From positions 248,001 through 312,000 of the forward strand of contig NZ_FMZS01000008.1 in assembly GCF_900101265.1 (NCBI RefSeq): DNA of 64,000 nt. Direction: 5' to 3'. Under the pieces are notes generated by a model that did not search any database, was not told the origin of the DNA, and saw nothing but the letters and a program-made list of their open reading frames with translations. Shown here one piece after another: positions 52,551 through 61,521 of this stretch. Position 1 is the first letter of the stretch. Every line of letters begins with the position of its first letter. Made by a program: the position numbers and the translations under genes. Origin of the DNA: Massilia sp. PDC64. GTDB lineage: Bacteria > Pseudomonadota > Gammaproteobacteria > Burkholderiales > Burkholderiaceae_D.

Positions 52551-52931
52551 ATGAACAGTGCGTTCACACACCACCACGCAGCGAAAAAGGCCGGCCGCCT
52601 GGCCCGCCGCGCTGTGCTGGCGTGCGCCCTGGTGCTGGGGGCCGGAGGCGCGTTTGCCCAGCAAAACGGCGACCGCCGCGACGACCGCGGCGATCGGGGT
52701 GACTTGCAATCGCAATCGCAGTCGCAGTTCTCGCGCTTCCGCCTGCCCTCGCGGGACCGCGACCCGCGCGACGACATGCGCGCCTACGAGGAACAGCGCC
52801 GGGCCCAGCAGCAGGAGCAGCGCGAGCAGCAGCACGAGCGCCGCGGCAGCCGCATGACGCCGGACGAACGGCGCGACCTGCGCCGCCAGATCAACGAAGC
52901 GGGCATGGACCTGTATCCGCAGCGTCGCTGA
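52551..52931 (+). CDS. Small periplasmic protein with basic, Gln-rich body
   Basis: A 126-residue protein. GAGGA (52541-52545) lies five bases before the ATG. A signal peptide (to about residue 31, GGAFAQ) is followed by Asp/Arg repeats (DRRDDRGDRGD), a QSQSQSQF run and a charged helix. It ends with a conserved-looking motif (MTPDERRDLRRQINEAG). Such proteins with this C-terminal motif are common beside betaproteobacterial envelope genes; the role is unknown. Divergent from ompR. Confidence 0.7.
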   Translation: MNSAFTHHHAAKKAGRLARRAVLACALVLGAGGAFAQQNGDRRDDRGDRGDLQSQSQSQFSRFRLPSRDRDPRDDMRAYEEQRRAQQQEQREQQHERRGSRMTPDERRDLRRQINEAGMDLYPQRR

Positions 52932-53047
52932 ACTTGCTCTACATCAACTTAGTTGCTCGTTGTTTATTTTTTTGTGACAACATGATACGCTAGCCGGATT
53001 CGCCCCGGCCCAGCCCTCGCCGTGGCATCAACCGCACGGAGCGTATC

Positions 53048-54931
53048 GTGACCACAGACCTTTCCGCGACGGCGACGCGTTTCGCCGCGACCGGTCCAGA
53101 GCATTGCATCGCAAAACGCGACGACGGCGTGTATGCCGATCCCTCCGTGCTCGGCACCACGCTGGTGGCCGCCATCGACAACGTCTACCGTGCCGGGAAT
53201 TACTTCACCGGCGTCGACTATCCCGTGCTGATGAAGGCGCTGTTCGGCCACGGCCCCGAGCTGCCGCGCGGGCCGGACGGCACGACGGTCGTGCGCTTCG
53301 CGGCCGACATCCAGGCCTTCGATCCGGCGCGCCGCGCGCTGTACCGCGCCGTCAAGATCGGGCGCGGCTACGCGGAATACTATTTCGAACCCGTCTGGCT
53401 GCCCGACCCCGTCGATCCCGACGCCGAGGGCTTCCAGACCCGTCTCGACGTCGACGAATTCATCGCCGACGTGTGGATCAAGGGCATCCGCTTCGGCCTC
53501 GACCTGCCCGCCATCCGCGCCGCGATGGAAGCCCCCAAAGCCGACCGCATCACGGTCGCGCGCCGCCTCGAGCCGGTGCCGGGCGAGGATGCGCACATCG
53601 TCGAAGTGTCGGACGACCTTCACCGCAACGATGCGCCGCTCGAACTGCCCGACGGCCGCCTCGACCTGAACAGCTTCCAGAACCGCTTCCCGCAGATCCA
53701 GGCCGGCGTGCGCCTGCTCAAGAAAGTCCCGGCGACGGCCGGCGCAATGGGCTTCGAGATGTCCGGCACGCCGCTGCCGCCCACGCCGGGGCGCGACGTC
53801 GACCTGCCGGCGTATGCGGGCACCGGCACGAAGGTCGAGCGTGCGCCGGATGGCGAATTCCTCGTGTCCAGCGCGGCCGGCTTCCTGATGGTCGACCCGA
53901 AGACGAGCCGGATCTCCGTCGAGGACAAGGTCGTCAGCCGCGACGGTGTCAGCGCGAAGACGACGGGCAACCTGAGCCTCACCGGCGACTACGAGGAATT
54001 CGGCGAAGTCCAGGAAAAGCGCGTGATCGAGGCCGACAGCATCACCGTGCACGGCGACGTGTTCGGCAGCCTCGTCTCGCGCGGCGGCACGGTCGATGTG
54101 CGCGCGAACCTCGTGGGCGGCAGCGCCCGCAATGCGCGCGGCGACATCCACGTGCGGCGCGTCGCGTCGGCTTCGGTGCTGTTCGCGGAGGATGGCCGGA
54201 TCGTCGTCGAGCGTGCCGAGAACTGCGTCATCGCGGGCACGCGGGTCGAGGTCAATCATGCCGTCAACTGCGAGATCGTCGGCGACGAAGTCGTCATCCA
54301 GGTGGCCGAGGGCTGTGCGCTCGCGGGCCGGCGCGTGACGGTGGAATGCACGCTGCCGCGCAAGCAGAGCGAGATGCTCGTGGCCGTGCTGCGCGCGGAA
54401 GGCCAGCAGATCGACGAGGTGATCGCGGCGGTGTCGCAGCGCGTTGCGCAGTTCGCCACGCTGGGCGCGCAACTGAAGGCCGCGCTGGATGCGATGACGG
54501 CCAAGCCGGACGTGCGCCGCTACCTGATGCTGGCCGCGCGCGTGCGCAAGGGCGAGGTCAACCTGACGCCGGAGCAGGCGCGCCAGTTCCAGAAGATGGC
54601 GCAGGACGTGGCGCCCGCGCTGAAGGCGATCGGCGACGTCTCCACGAAGATCAAGGCGGCGGAGGCCGAGCAGCAGGCCGGCGCGCGCATGCTCGCGGAC
54701 CTGGAGGCGCAGCGCGGCGACGCCGCCAGCATCTCCAGCGTGGCGATCGCCTCGGTGCAGGGCGAGACGCAGGTGCGCATCCTCGGCTACAGCCCCGCAG
54801 GCGGGCAACCGCACCACTGGCCGCCGCGCGAGATCCGCACGCGCCTGCGCGGGCCGCAGGCGGGCGAGCTGCTGTTCATGGACGCCACGGGCAGCGTGGC
54901 GTGGAGCAGCGACACGGTCGCATCGTCGTAA
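53048..54931 (+). CDS. DUF342 (FapA-type) protein
   Basis: A 627-residue cytoplasmic protein starting with GTG at 53048 (GGAG eight bases upstream). The middle is a right-handed beta-helix of the FapA type (about residues 250-440), seen as short repeated strands with GDVFGSLVSRGGTVDVRANLVGG and NCVIAGTRVEVNHAVNCEIVG. A coiled-coil-forming stretch (about 450-560) follows. DUF342 proteins are linked to flagellar polar placement and surface polysaccharide or motility control; its exact role here is not known. Confidence 0.85.
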   Translation: MTTDLSATATRFAATGPEHCIAKRDDGVYADPSVLGTTLVAAIDNVYRAGNYFTGVDYPVLMKALFGHGPELPRGPDGTTVVRFAADIQAFDPARRALYRAVKIGRGYAEYYFEPVWLPDPVDPDAEGFQTRLDVDEFIADVWIKGIRFGLDLPAIRAAMEAPKADRITVARRLEPVPGEDAHIVEVSDDLHRNDAPLELPDGRLDLNSFQNRFPQIQAGVRLLKKVPATAGAMGFEMSGTPLPPTPGRDVDLPAYAGTGTKVERAPDGEFLVSSAAGFLMVDPKTSRISVEDKVVSRDGVSAKTTGNLSLTGDYEEFGEVQEKRVIEADSITVHGDVFGSLVSRGGTVDVRANLVGGSARNARGDIHVRRVASASVLFAEDGRIVVERAENCVIAGTRVEVNHAVNCEIVGDEVVIQVAEGCALAGRRVTVECTLPRKQSEMLVAVLRAEGQQIDEVIAAVSQRVAQFATLGAQLKAALDAMTAKPDVRRYLMLAARVRKGEVNLTPEQARQFQKMAQDVAPALKAIGDVSTKIKAAEAEQQAGARMLADLEAQRGDAASISSVAIASVQGETQVRILGYSPAGGQPHHWPPREIRTRLRGPQAGELLFMDATGSVAWSSDTVASS

Positions 54932-55019
54932 AGATTCGCGAAGGGCCCGCAACGGCATATACTTGCGGGTGGCCGACAGGCCGCACCAATAACGACTCCA
55001 ATCCGACAGAGGGGAAACC

Positions 55020-56894
55020 TTGAACACCATGCGTCCCATCCTCCAGCGCCGCCCGATCGGCGCGCTGGTCGCCGCGATGTGTGCCGGCGCGCTATTCGCC
55101 GCTCCGGCCCATGCAGCAACGAAGGCAGCCAACAGCAAAGGCAAGCCGACCGTCGCCGAAGCCGAGCGCTTCGTCGCCGAATCCGAAAAGAAGCTCGACC
55201 AGCTGGGCCTCGACGCCGGCCGCGCCGAGTGGGTGGCCGAGAACTTCATCACGCTCGACACCGAGACGCTGACCGCCCAGGCCAACGAACAATACCTGAC
55301 CGTGAGCGGCGACATCGCCCTCAAGGCGCGCCGCTACAACGGCCTGAAGGTGTCGGAGGCGAGCGCCCGCAAGCTGATGCTGATGCAGCAGTCGCTGATG
55401 CTGGAAAACGCCGACGACCGCGCCGCGTATGCACGCCTGGCCGCCAGCATGACGGGCGCGTACGGCAAGGCCAAGTATTGTCCCCCGGCCGCCGCGGGTG
55501 CCGCGAAGCCGGACTGCATGCCGCTGGGCGAACTGGAAAAAGTGCTGGCCACGAGCCACGACCCCGCGCGGCTGAAGGAAGTCTGGCTCGGCTGGCACGC
55601 CCAGTCGCCCGCGTACAAGCAGGACTATGCGAAGTACGTCGAGCTGTCGAACAAGGGCGCCCGCGCGATGGGCTATGCCGATACGGGCGCGCTGTGGCGC
55701 TCGCGTTACGACATGGCGCCGGATGCCTTCGCGGCCGAGATGGAACGCCTGTGGCAGCAGGTCAAGCCCCTGTACGACTCGCTGCATACGTACACCCGCT
55801 ACAAGCTGCGCCAGGCCTATGGTCCGGACGCCGTGCCGGCCGACGGCCCGATCCCCGCTCACCTGCTGGGCAATATGTGGGCGCAGAGCTGGGACAACCT
55901 GTACCCGATCCTGAAACCGGCCGGCCTGGAGAAGGGTGAAGACCTGACCGCGCTGCTGGAAGAGCGCAAGACGAGCGCCGTCGAGATGACGCGCTATGCC
56001 GAGGGCTTCTACACATCGCTGGGCATGCGCAAGCTGCCGGCCACGTTCTGGGAACGTTCGCTGCTGACGAAGCCGCGCGACCGCGAAGTCGTGTGCCACG
56101 CATCGGCCTGGGACCTGGACGGCAAGGACGACGTGCGCGTGAAAATGTGCATCACGCCGACGGCCGAGGACTTCCGCGTCATCCACCACGAGCTGGGCCA
56201 CCTGTACTACGACCTCGCGTACAGCAACCAGTCGCCCATGTTCAAGAACGGCGCCAACGACGGCTTCCACGAAGCCATCGGCGACACCGTCGCGCTGTCG
56301 ATCACGCCGGCCTACCTGAAGAAGATCGGTCTGATGAACACGGACCCGGATCCGAAGCAGGAAATCGGCCCGCTGCTGTACACGGCACTGCAGAAGATCG
56401 CGTTCATGCCGTTCGCGTACAAGGTCGACAAGTGGCGCTGGCAGGTCTACGGCGGCCAGGTCAAGCCGGCCGACTACGACAAGGCCTGGTGGGCGCTGAC
56501 GCAGCAGTACCAGGGCGTATCGCGTCCGGCACCGATCGCGGACGGCGGCTTCGACGCCGGCGCCAAGTTCCACGTCGCCAGCGACACGCCGTATGCCCGC
56601 TACTTCCTCGCCCACGTGCTGCAGTTCCAGTTCCACCGCGCGCTGTGCAAGGAAGCGGGCGACACGGGACCGCTGTACCGCTGCTCGATCTACGGCAACC
56701 AGAAGGCCGGCGCCAAGTTCCAGCAGATGCTGGAGATGGGCACGAGCAAGCCGTGGCCGGAAGCGCTGAAGGCCGTCACGGGGTCGGACAAGATGGACGC
56801 GACTGCGATGCTGGAATACTTCGCGCCGCTCAAGACCTGGCTGGACGAGCAGAACAAGCAGCTGGCCGTCGAAGACGCGAAGCTGAAGCGCTGA
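55020..56894 (+). CDS. Peptidyl-dipeptidase A, M2 family (ACE-like)
   Basis: A 624-residue zinc peptidase exported by a signal peptide. The zinc site HELGH (390-394) and the third ligand Glu418 in GFHEAIGD match angiotensin-converting-enzyme homologues. It should release dipeptides from the C-terminus of periplasmic peptides. GAGGGG (55010-55015) is well placed for the TTG at 55020; the ATG at 55029 is the alternative and only shortens the N-terminus by three residues. Its stop is one base from the convergent HDOD gene stop. Confidence 0.9.
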   Translation: MNTMRPILQRRPIGALVAAMCAGALFAAPAHAATKAANSKGKPTVAEAERFVAESEKKLDQLGLDAGRAEWVAENFITLDTETLTAQANEQYLTVSGDIALKARRYNGLKVSEASARKLMLMQQSLMLENADDRAAYARLAASMTGAYGKAKYCPPAAAGAAKPDCMPLGELEKVLATSHDPARLKEVWLGWHAQSPAYKQDYAKYVELSNKGARAMGYADTGALWRSRYDMAPDAFAAEMERLWQQVKPLYDSLHTYTRYKLRQAYGPDAVPADGPIPAHLLGNMWAQSWDNLYPILKPAGLEKGEDLTALLEERKTSAVEMTRYAEGFYTSLGMRKLPATFWERSLLTKPRDREVVCHASAWDLDGKDDVRVKMCITPTAEDFRVIHHELGHLYYDLAYSNQSPMFKNGANDGFHEAIGDTVALSITPAYLKKIGLMNTDPDPKQEIGPLLYTALQKIAFMPFAYKVDKWRWQVYGGQVKPADYDKAWWALTQQYQGVSRPAPIADGGFDAGAKFHVASDTPYARYFLAHVLQFQFHRALCKEAGDTGPLYRCSIYGNQKAGAKFQQMLEMGTSKPWPEALKAVTGSDKMDATAMLEYFAPLKTWLDEQNKQLAVEDAKLKR

Positions 56895-56895
56895 T

Positions 56896-57921
56896 CTACG
56901 CGGCTGCCGTCAGGGCCGCATAACAGGGCGCCGCCTCGGGCGGCAGCCCTGCAAACATCGCGTCATCCGTCTCGTCGAGCAATCCCTGCTCGACGAGCAT
57001 CCTTACCTTCCCGAGATAATCCGCCAGCTTGAGCAGGCGTCCCAGCGGCGACACGATCGCGCCGCGCCGCAATTCGCCCTGTTCCAGCAGCGCGGTACTG
57101 ACCGTCTCCGGAAAATTCCACTCGCGCGCGATGCTCGCGCACAGGCGGCGCGTGTCGCGGGCCAGCTGGGCGAGGAACACGTCCGAGCCGAGGCGCTCGC
57201 CGTCTTTCGCTTCCTGGTCCATCACGCGCAGGCTGACGATCAGGCCCACGTTCTGCAGCAGCCCGGCGAGAAAGGCATCGAACGGTTCGATGCCGGCGCC
57301 GGCCAGCCCGCGCGCGGCCAGCGCGCACCGCTCCGAATGCGCCCACAGGTGCGGCGCGAGACGGCGTGTATAGAACCCCGAACGCACGTCGATGATGGGC
57401 CGGAACGCGACCGTCGTGATCAGCTGGCGCAAGCCTTCCTGGCCGATCAGGATCACGGCCTGTTCGACGCTCGTGATGGACTTGCCCGTACCCTGGTAGC
57501 AGCTGTTGGCGAGCCGGACGACGGCCGCCACCAGCACGGGATCGGCGGCGATCGTACGCGACAGCGCGCTGCCGGAAAACGTCTCGCTGCGCAGGCTTTG
57601 CAGCAGTTGCGGGACGAGCCCCGGCATGCGCCGCACGAGCGCCGCGCCGGATTGCTGCGAGCCGACGATGGTCGCCAGCGCCTCCAGCACACGCGTTTCG
57701 GCGTCAAGAAGTTCGAGGCCGCCGTCGGGGCGGTCGAACAGCCACGCGTTCCACGCGCCGTTGATCCGTTCCAGCTGCTCGAACGACACGGGGGCCGTGC
57801 CGGGTGGCGCCGGGGGCGGTGGGGGAGCGGCAGGCGGAGGCGGGGAGGGAGCAGGTTCGTCGGCCGGCTGCGGTTGCGCAGCGGCCGGGCTGGAAAACAG
57901 GCTATGCAGCCACCGGAACAT
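56896..57921 (-). CDS. HDOD domain protein
   Basis: A 341-residue cytoplasmic protein. A Pro/Ala-rich linker (about residues 15-45) precedes an HDOD domain (about 90-300: DPVLVAAVVRLANSCYQG, SVEQAVILIGQEGLRQLI, FDAFLAGLLQNVGLIVSLRV). HDOD proteins regulate signalling, often near chemotaxis or cyclic-di-GMP genes, without the HD-GYP catalytic residues. AAGGGG fits the ATG at 57921. It diverges from a CheW-type gene. Confidence 0.88.
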   Translation of the reverse strand: MFRWLHSLFSSPAAAQPQPADEPAPSPPPPAAPPPPPAPPGTAPVSFEQLERINGAWNAWLFDRPDGGLELLDAETRVLEALATIVGSQQSGAALVRRMPGLVPQLLQSLRSETFSGSALSRTIAADPVLVAAVVRLANSCYQGTGKSITSVEQAVILIGQEGLRQLITTVAFRPIIDVRSGFYTRRLAPHLWAHSERCALAARGLAGAGIEPFDAFLAGLLQNVGLIVSLRVMDQEAKDGERLGSDVFLAQLARDTRRLCASIAREWNFPETVSTALLEQGELRRGAIVSPLGRLLKLADYLGKVRMLVEQGLLDETDDAMFAGLPPEAAPCYAALTAAA

Positions 57922-57996
57922 CGTCATCCCCTTTAGGTCAATTCCGACCATTGTACGGGCGTAAGCGCTGAGTGCAAGGTAGGAAATGTCTCATTG

Positions 57997-58018
57997 ATTG
58001 TTGACTGTACTCAACAAT
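57997..58018. promoter_or_regulatory. Inverted repeat between HDOD and CheW genes
   Basis: Perfect 8-base arms ATTGTTGA and TCAACAAT with a 6-base centre (CTGTAC). It lies in the divergent promoter region, 76 bases from the HDOD start and 50 from the CheW start, and could be a shared operator. Confidence 0.45.
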
Positions 58019-58067
58019 TTCCGATCGTCATCGCCTTAGCATGGCGATCTTGAGGAAAGGATCCGCC

Positions 58068-58538
58068 ATGCACATGACTACGACGACCACCACCCAATTC
58101 CTGAGTTTTACTCTCGGCGGCCTCGAGTACGGGCTCGATGTCGCCAAGGTGCAGGAACTTCGGGTGCTCAAGGCACTCGAGCGCTTCACATCGGACGGCG
58201 AGATCGTCGGCGGCGTCGCCGTCTCGCGCGGCGTGATCATGCCGCTCGTCGACATGCGCGCCGCCTGCGGCACATCGCCGGGCGCCCCGGACCCGATGAC
58301 GGACGTGATCATCCTCAGGCTGTCGACCTGCACGATGGGGATGGTGGTGGATGGCGTGACGGGCGTCGTGTCGCTGGCGCCCGAGCAGGTGTCGCCCGTG
58401 CCCGGTGCGGACCAGGCGCAGGTCGATTACCTGATCGGGCTCGGGCAGATGGGAGCGCGGCGGCTGATTCTCGTCGATATCGACCGGCTGATGTCCGTGC
58501 GCCGGCCGAAGAAGGACGGCGCACGGCAGGTCGCCTAG
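58068..58538 (+). CDS. CheW-domain scaffold protein
   Basis: A 156-residue single-domain CheW protein (QFLSFTLGGLEYGLDVAKVQELR, GGVAVSRGVIMPLVDMRAACG, LILVDIDRLMS). It couples receptors to a CheA-type kinase, or works in a chemosensory signalling array. AAAGG lies seven bases before the ATG at 58068. No CheA or receptor is adjacent, so it is an orphan. Its stop shares CTAG with the convergent ABC-F stop. Confidence 0.9.
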   Translation: MHMTTTTTTQFLSFTLGGLEYGLDVAKVQELRVLKALERFTSDGEIVGGVAVSRGVIMPLVDMRAACGTSPGAPDPMTDVIILRLSTCTMGMVVDGVTGVVSLAPEQVSPVPGADQAQVDYLIGLGQMGARRLILVDIDRLMSVRRPKKDGARQVA

Positions 58539-60502
58539 GCGACCAGGCTTTCCAGCTGCTCCTGCAACTCCAGCCACTCGTTCTCGAGATTGCCCAGGTC
58601 GCGCGTCAGGAACGCCTGGTCGGCCACGAGATTCTTCAGCTCTTCCTTCTTGTCCGCCTCGTAGATGCCCGGCTCCAGCAGCCGGGCGTCGACCTCGGCC
58701 TTCTTCGCGTTCAGCTTCGCCATCTGCTCTTCCAGCCGCTTGATGCGGCTTTCGATCGGCTTCTTCAGCGCGGCCAGGCGCTGGCGTTCTTCCGCTTCCA
58801 GGCGCTTCTGCTCCTTGCGGTCGACGGCGGGTGCCGGTGCGGCCGGGGCGGACGAGGGCAGCGGGGCGCTCGTGCCCGCATCGGCCTTCAGCTTGGTCTG
58901 GAACAGCCAGTCCTTGTAGTCGTCCAGGTCGCCATCGAACGGCTGCAGGCGGCCGTCGGCCACGATGATGAACTGGTCGGTCGTCGCGCGCAGCAGGTGG
59001 CGGTCGTGCGAGACGACGACGAGCGTGCCTTCGAACTGCGCCAGCGCCAGGGTGAGCGCCTCGCGCGTTTCCAGGTCCAGGTGGTTCGTCGGTTCGTCCA
59101 GCAGCAGCAGGTTCGGACGCTGCCACACGATCAGCGCCAGCGCCAGGCGTGCCTTCTCGCCGCCGGAGAACGGCGCGATGGGACTCGTCACCATGTCGCC
59201 CGGGAAGTTGAAGCCGCCGAGGAAGTTGCGCAACTCCTGCTCGCGCGTCGTCGGCGCGATTTTTTGCAGGTGCCACAGCGGCGATTCGTCGTGGCGCAGC
59301 ATCTCGACCTGGTGCTGGGCGAAGTAGCCGATCACGAGGCCCTTGCCGAGCGTCGCCTTGCCGCTAAGGGGCGCGAGGTCGCCGGCCACGGTCTTGATCA
59401 GGGTGGACTTGCCGGCGCCGTTCACGCCCAGCAGGCCGATGCGCTGGCCCGTCTGCAGCGAGAAGTTCACCTTGTGCACGATGACCTTGCCGTCGACCTT
59501 GTCGCCGTGGGCGTCGAGGATCGGATAGCCCGCGTCGACGTCTTCCATCACGAGCAGCGGATTCGGCGCCGAGACCGGGTCGCGGAACTCGAACGAGAAC
59601 TCGGCCGCCGCGCGCAGCGGCGCCAGTTCTTCCATCTTCGCCAGCGCCTTCATGCGGCTTTGCGCCTGGCGGGCCTTGGTCGCCTTGGCCTTGAAGCGGT
59701 CGACGAACGATTGCAGGTGGGCGCGCGTGCGCTGCTGCTTTTCGTAGGCGGCCGCGGCCAGCACGAGGTGCGCGGCGCGCTGGCGCTCGAATGCCGAGTA
59801 GTTGCCGGAGTAGCGCTTCAGCTTGCGCTCGTCGATGTGCACGACCACGTTCACGATCTCGTCGAGGAAATCGCGGTCGTGCGAGATGATGATCAGGGTG
59901 CCCGCGTAGCGCTTGAGCCAGTCCTCGAGCCAGATGATGGCGTCCAGGTCCAGGTGGTTCGTCGGTTCGTCCAGCAGCAGCAGGTCCGAGGGGCACATCA
60001 GCGCCTGCGCGAGGTTCAGGCGCATGCGCCAGCCGCCCGAGAAGCTGGCGACGGGCTGGCGCATCTGGTCCAGCGAGAAACCCAGGCCCAGCAGCAGTTG
60101 CTCGGCGCGGGACTGCACCGTGTACGCGTCCGCATCGGCCAGGCCCGAGTGCACGTGGCCGATGGCGATGCCGTTCTCCGTCGTGTGGGGCAGGGCTTCC
60201 AGGCGGTCCAGCTCGGCCTGCAGGGTGCGCAGGTGGGCGTCGCCGTCGATGGCGTATTCGATGGCGGGACGGTCCAGCGCCGGCGTCTCCTGCGCCACAT
60301 AGGCCATGCGCCAGCGTGCGGGGAAGTCGATCGCGCCCTGGTCCGGGTGCAGCTCGCCCCGCAGCATCGCGAACAGACTGGATTTGCCGGCGCCGTTCGC
60401 GCCGATCAGGCCGATCTTGTCCCCGGGATTGAGGGTGAGGTCGGCATCTTCCAGCAGCGGTTTCGTGCCGCGCATCAGGCTGACGTTGGAGAATCGGATC
60501 AT
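58535..60502 (-). CDS. ABC-F family ATPase (YheS-like)
   Basis: A 655-residue cytoplasmic protein with two ABC domains and no membrane segments. Walker A sites are GANGAGKSS and GVNGAGKST, signatures FSGGWRMRL and FSGGEKARL, and Walker B LLLLDEPTNHLDL appears in both halves. The linker between them carries the ABC-F Y-type arm. A charged C-terminal extension (about 545-650) forms a coiled coil. ABC-F proteins act on stalled ribosomes; YheS is the closest type by domain layout. The start at 60502 is preferred over an in-frame GTG or ATG 24 bases upstream. Confidence 0.9.
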   Translation of the reverse strand: MIRFSNVSLMRGTKPLLEDADLTLNPGDKIGLIGANGAGKSSLFAMLRGELHPDQGAIDFPARWRMAYVAQETPALDRPAIEYAIDGDAHLRTLQAELDRLEALPHTTENGIAIGHVHSGLADADAYTVQSRAEQLLLGLGFSLDQMRQPVASFSGGWRMRLNLAQALMCPSDLLLLDEPTNHLDLDAIIWLEDWLKRYAGTLIIISHDRDFLDEIVNVVVHIDERKLKRYSGNYSAFERQRAAHLVLAAAAYEKQQRTRAHLQSFVDRFKAKATKARQAQSRMKALAKMEELAPLRAAAEFSFEFRDPVSAPNPLLVMEDVDAGYPILDAHGDKVDGKVIVHKVNFSLQTGQRIGLLGVNGAGKSTLIKTVAGDLAPLSGKATLGKGLVIGYFAQHQVEMLRHDESPLWHLQKIAPTTREQELRNFLGGFNFPGDMVTSPIAPFSGGEKARLALALIVWQRPNLLLLDEPTNHLDLETREALTLALAQFEGTLVVVSHDRHLLRATTDQFIIVADGRLQPFDGDLDDYKDWLFQTKLKADAGTSAPLPSSAPAAPAPAVDRKEQKRLEAEERQRLAALKKPIESRIKRLEEQMAKLNAKKAEVDARLLEPGIYEADKKEELKNLVADQAFLTRDLGNLENEWLELQEQLESLVA

Positions 60503-60530
60503 TTTGAAGAGAGGTATCGTAACCAACGTC

Positions 60531-60603
60531 GCCCCCGCGCAGGCGGGGGCCCAATTTCAGCTAACGGTCCGCTAACAAACTTGGGTTCCCGCCTGCGCGG
60601 GAA
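60531..60603. repeat. Paired REP-like element (copy B)
   Basis: Hairpins GCCCCCGC-GCAG-GCGGGGGC (60531-60550) and TTCCCGC-CTGC-GCGGGAA (60586-60603) in inverted orientation, joined by CCCAATTT and AAACTTGGG arms as in the copy at 30465-30532. The spacer holds a short repeated GCTAAC. A run of eight T follows at 60613. It lies between two minus-strand genes, not convergent ones. Confidence 0.85.
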
Positions 60604-60618
60604 CGACGGAGCTTTTTT

Positions 60619-61506
60619 TTATTTGGCCAGTTGTTCGGCCGTCAGCAGGAACACGGCATCGTCGCCCTGGCTGGTGGTGAGCCACGTGAGGCCCAGGTGT
60701 CCGAACGCCGCTTCCGCATACTCGCGCTCGTTGCCGATCTCGACGATCAGCACGCCTTCCGGCGTCAGGCGCTCGGCCGCGCCGTCGACGATCTTGCGCA
60801 CGAGGTCCATGCCGTCCTCGCCGCCGGCCAATGCGATCTGCGGCTCGCGCAGGTATTCCGGCGGCAGCTTGCCCATCGAGTCGCTGTTGACGTACGGCGG
60901 GTTCGTCACGATCAGGTCGTACTTCTTGAACGGCACGTGCTGGTACAGGTCGGACTCGATCGGGTTCACGCGGCCTTCCAGCTTGTAGTCGCGGATGTTG
61001 CGCTCGGCCACGGCCAGCGCATCCTTCGAGATGTCGACGGCATCGACGACGGCGTTCGGGAACGCGTCCGCCAGCATGATCGCGAGGCAGCCGGAACCAG
61101 TGCACAGTTCCAGCACGTTCTCGACGCTGTCCGGATCGGCCACCCACGGGCTGAACGTATTCGGGATCAGCTCGGCGATGAACGAGCGCGGCACGAGTAC
61201 GCGTTCGTCGACATAGAAATTGTAGCTGCCCAGCCATGCCTCATTCGTGATGTAGGCGGCCGGCACGCGCTCGTTGACGCGGCGTTCGATGACGGCCATC
61301 ACCTGCAGGACTTCTTCCGGCAGCAGGCGGGCGTCGAGGAAGGGCTCGAGCTTGTCCAGCGGCAGCTTCAGGGTGTGCAGGATCAGGTAGGCGGCCTCGT
61401 CGAACGCTTCGGCGCTGCCGTGGCCGAAGAACAGCTTCGCGCCGTTGAAACGGGTGACGGCGTAGCGCAGCAGGTCGCGGGGCGTGCAGAAATGGGTCGT
61501 GGTCAT
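60619..61506 (-). CDS. prmB: Ribosomal protein L3 N5-glutamine methyltransferase PrmB
   Basis: A 295-residue SAM-dependent methyltransferase of uL3. The SAM site LELCTGSGCLAIMLA (132-146) and catalytic NPPY (202-205) are present, with the PrmB-type N-terminal helical domain. The gene follows dapE by 15 bases on the same strand, the usual betaproteobacterial order. Confidence 0.94.
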   Translation of the reverse strand: MTTTHFCTPRDLLRYAVTRFNGAKLFFGHGSAEAFDEAAYLILHTLKLPLDKLEPFLDARLLPEEVLQVMAVIERRVNERVPAAYITNEAWLGSYNFYVDERVLVPRSFIAELIPNTFSPWVADPDSVENVLELCTGSGCLAIMLADAFPNAVVDAVDISKDALAVAERNIRDYKLEGRVNPIESDLYQHVPFKKYDLIVTNPPYVNSDSMGKLPPEYLREPQIALAGGEDGMDLVRKIVDGAAERLTPEGVLIVEIGNEREYAEAAFGHLGLTWLTTSQGDDAVFLLTAEQLAK

Positions 61507-61521
61507 GGCCAGGTCTCGTCG

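Noticed and set aside
52964..55324. Very long open frame on the minus strand opposite the DUF342 gene
   Set aside because: It has no recognisable domain, is His/Arg/Asp-rich as expected from antisense of high-GC codons, and lies wholly against a well supported gene.
60511..60526. Start of the ABC-F gene eight codons upstream
   Set aside because: The MIRFSNVSL start at 60502 matches the usual beginning of ABC-F proteins; the extension adds a few residues without a better ribosome site.
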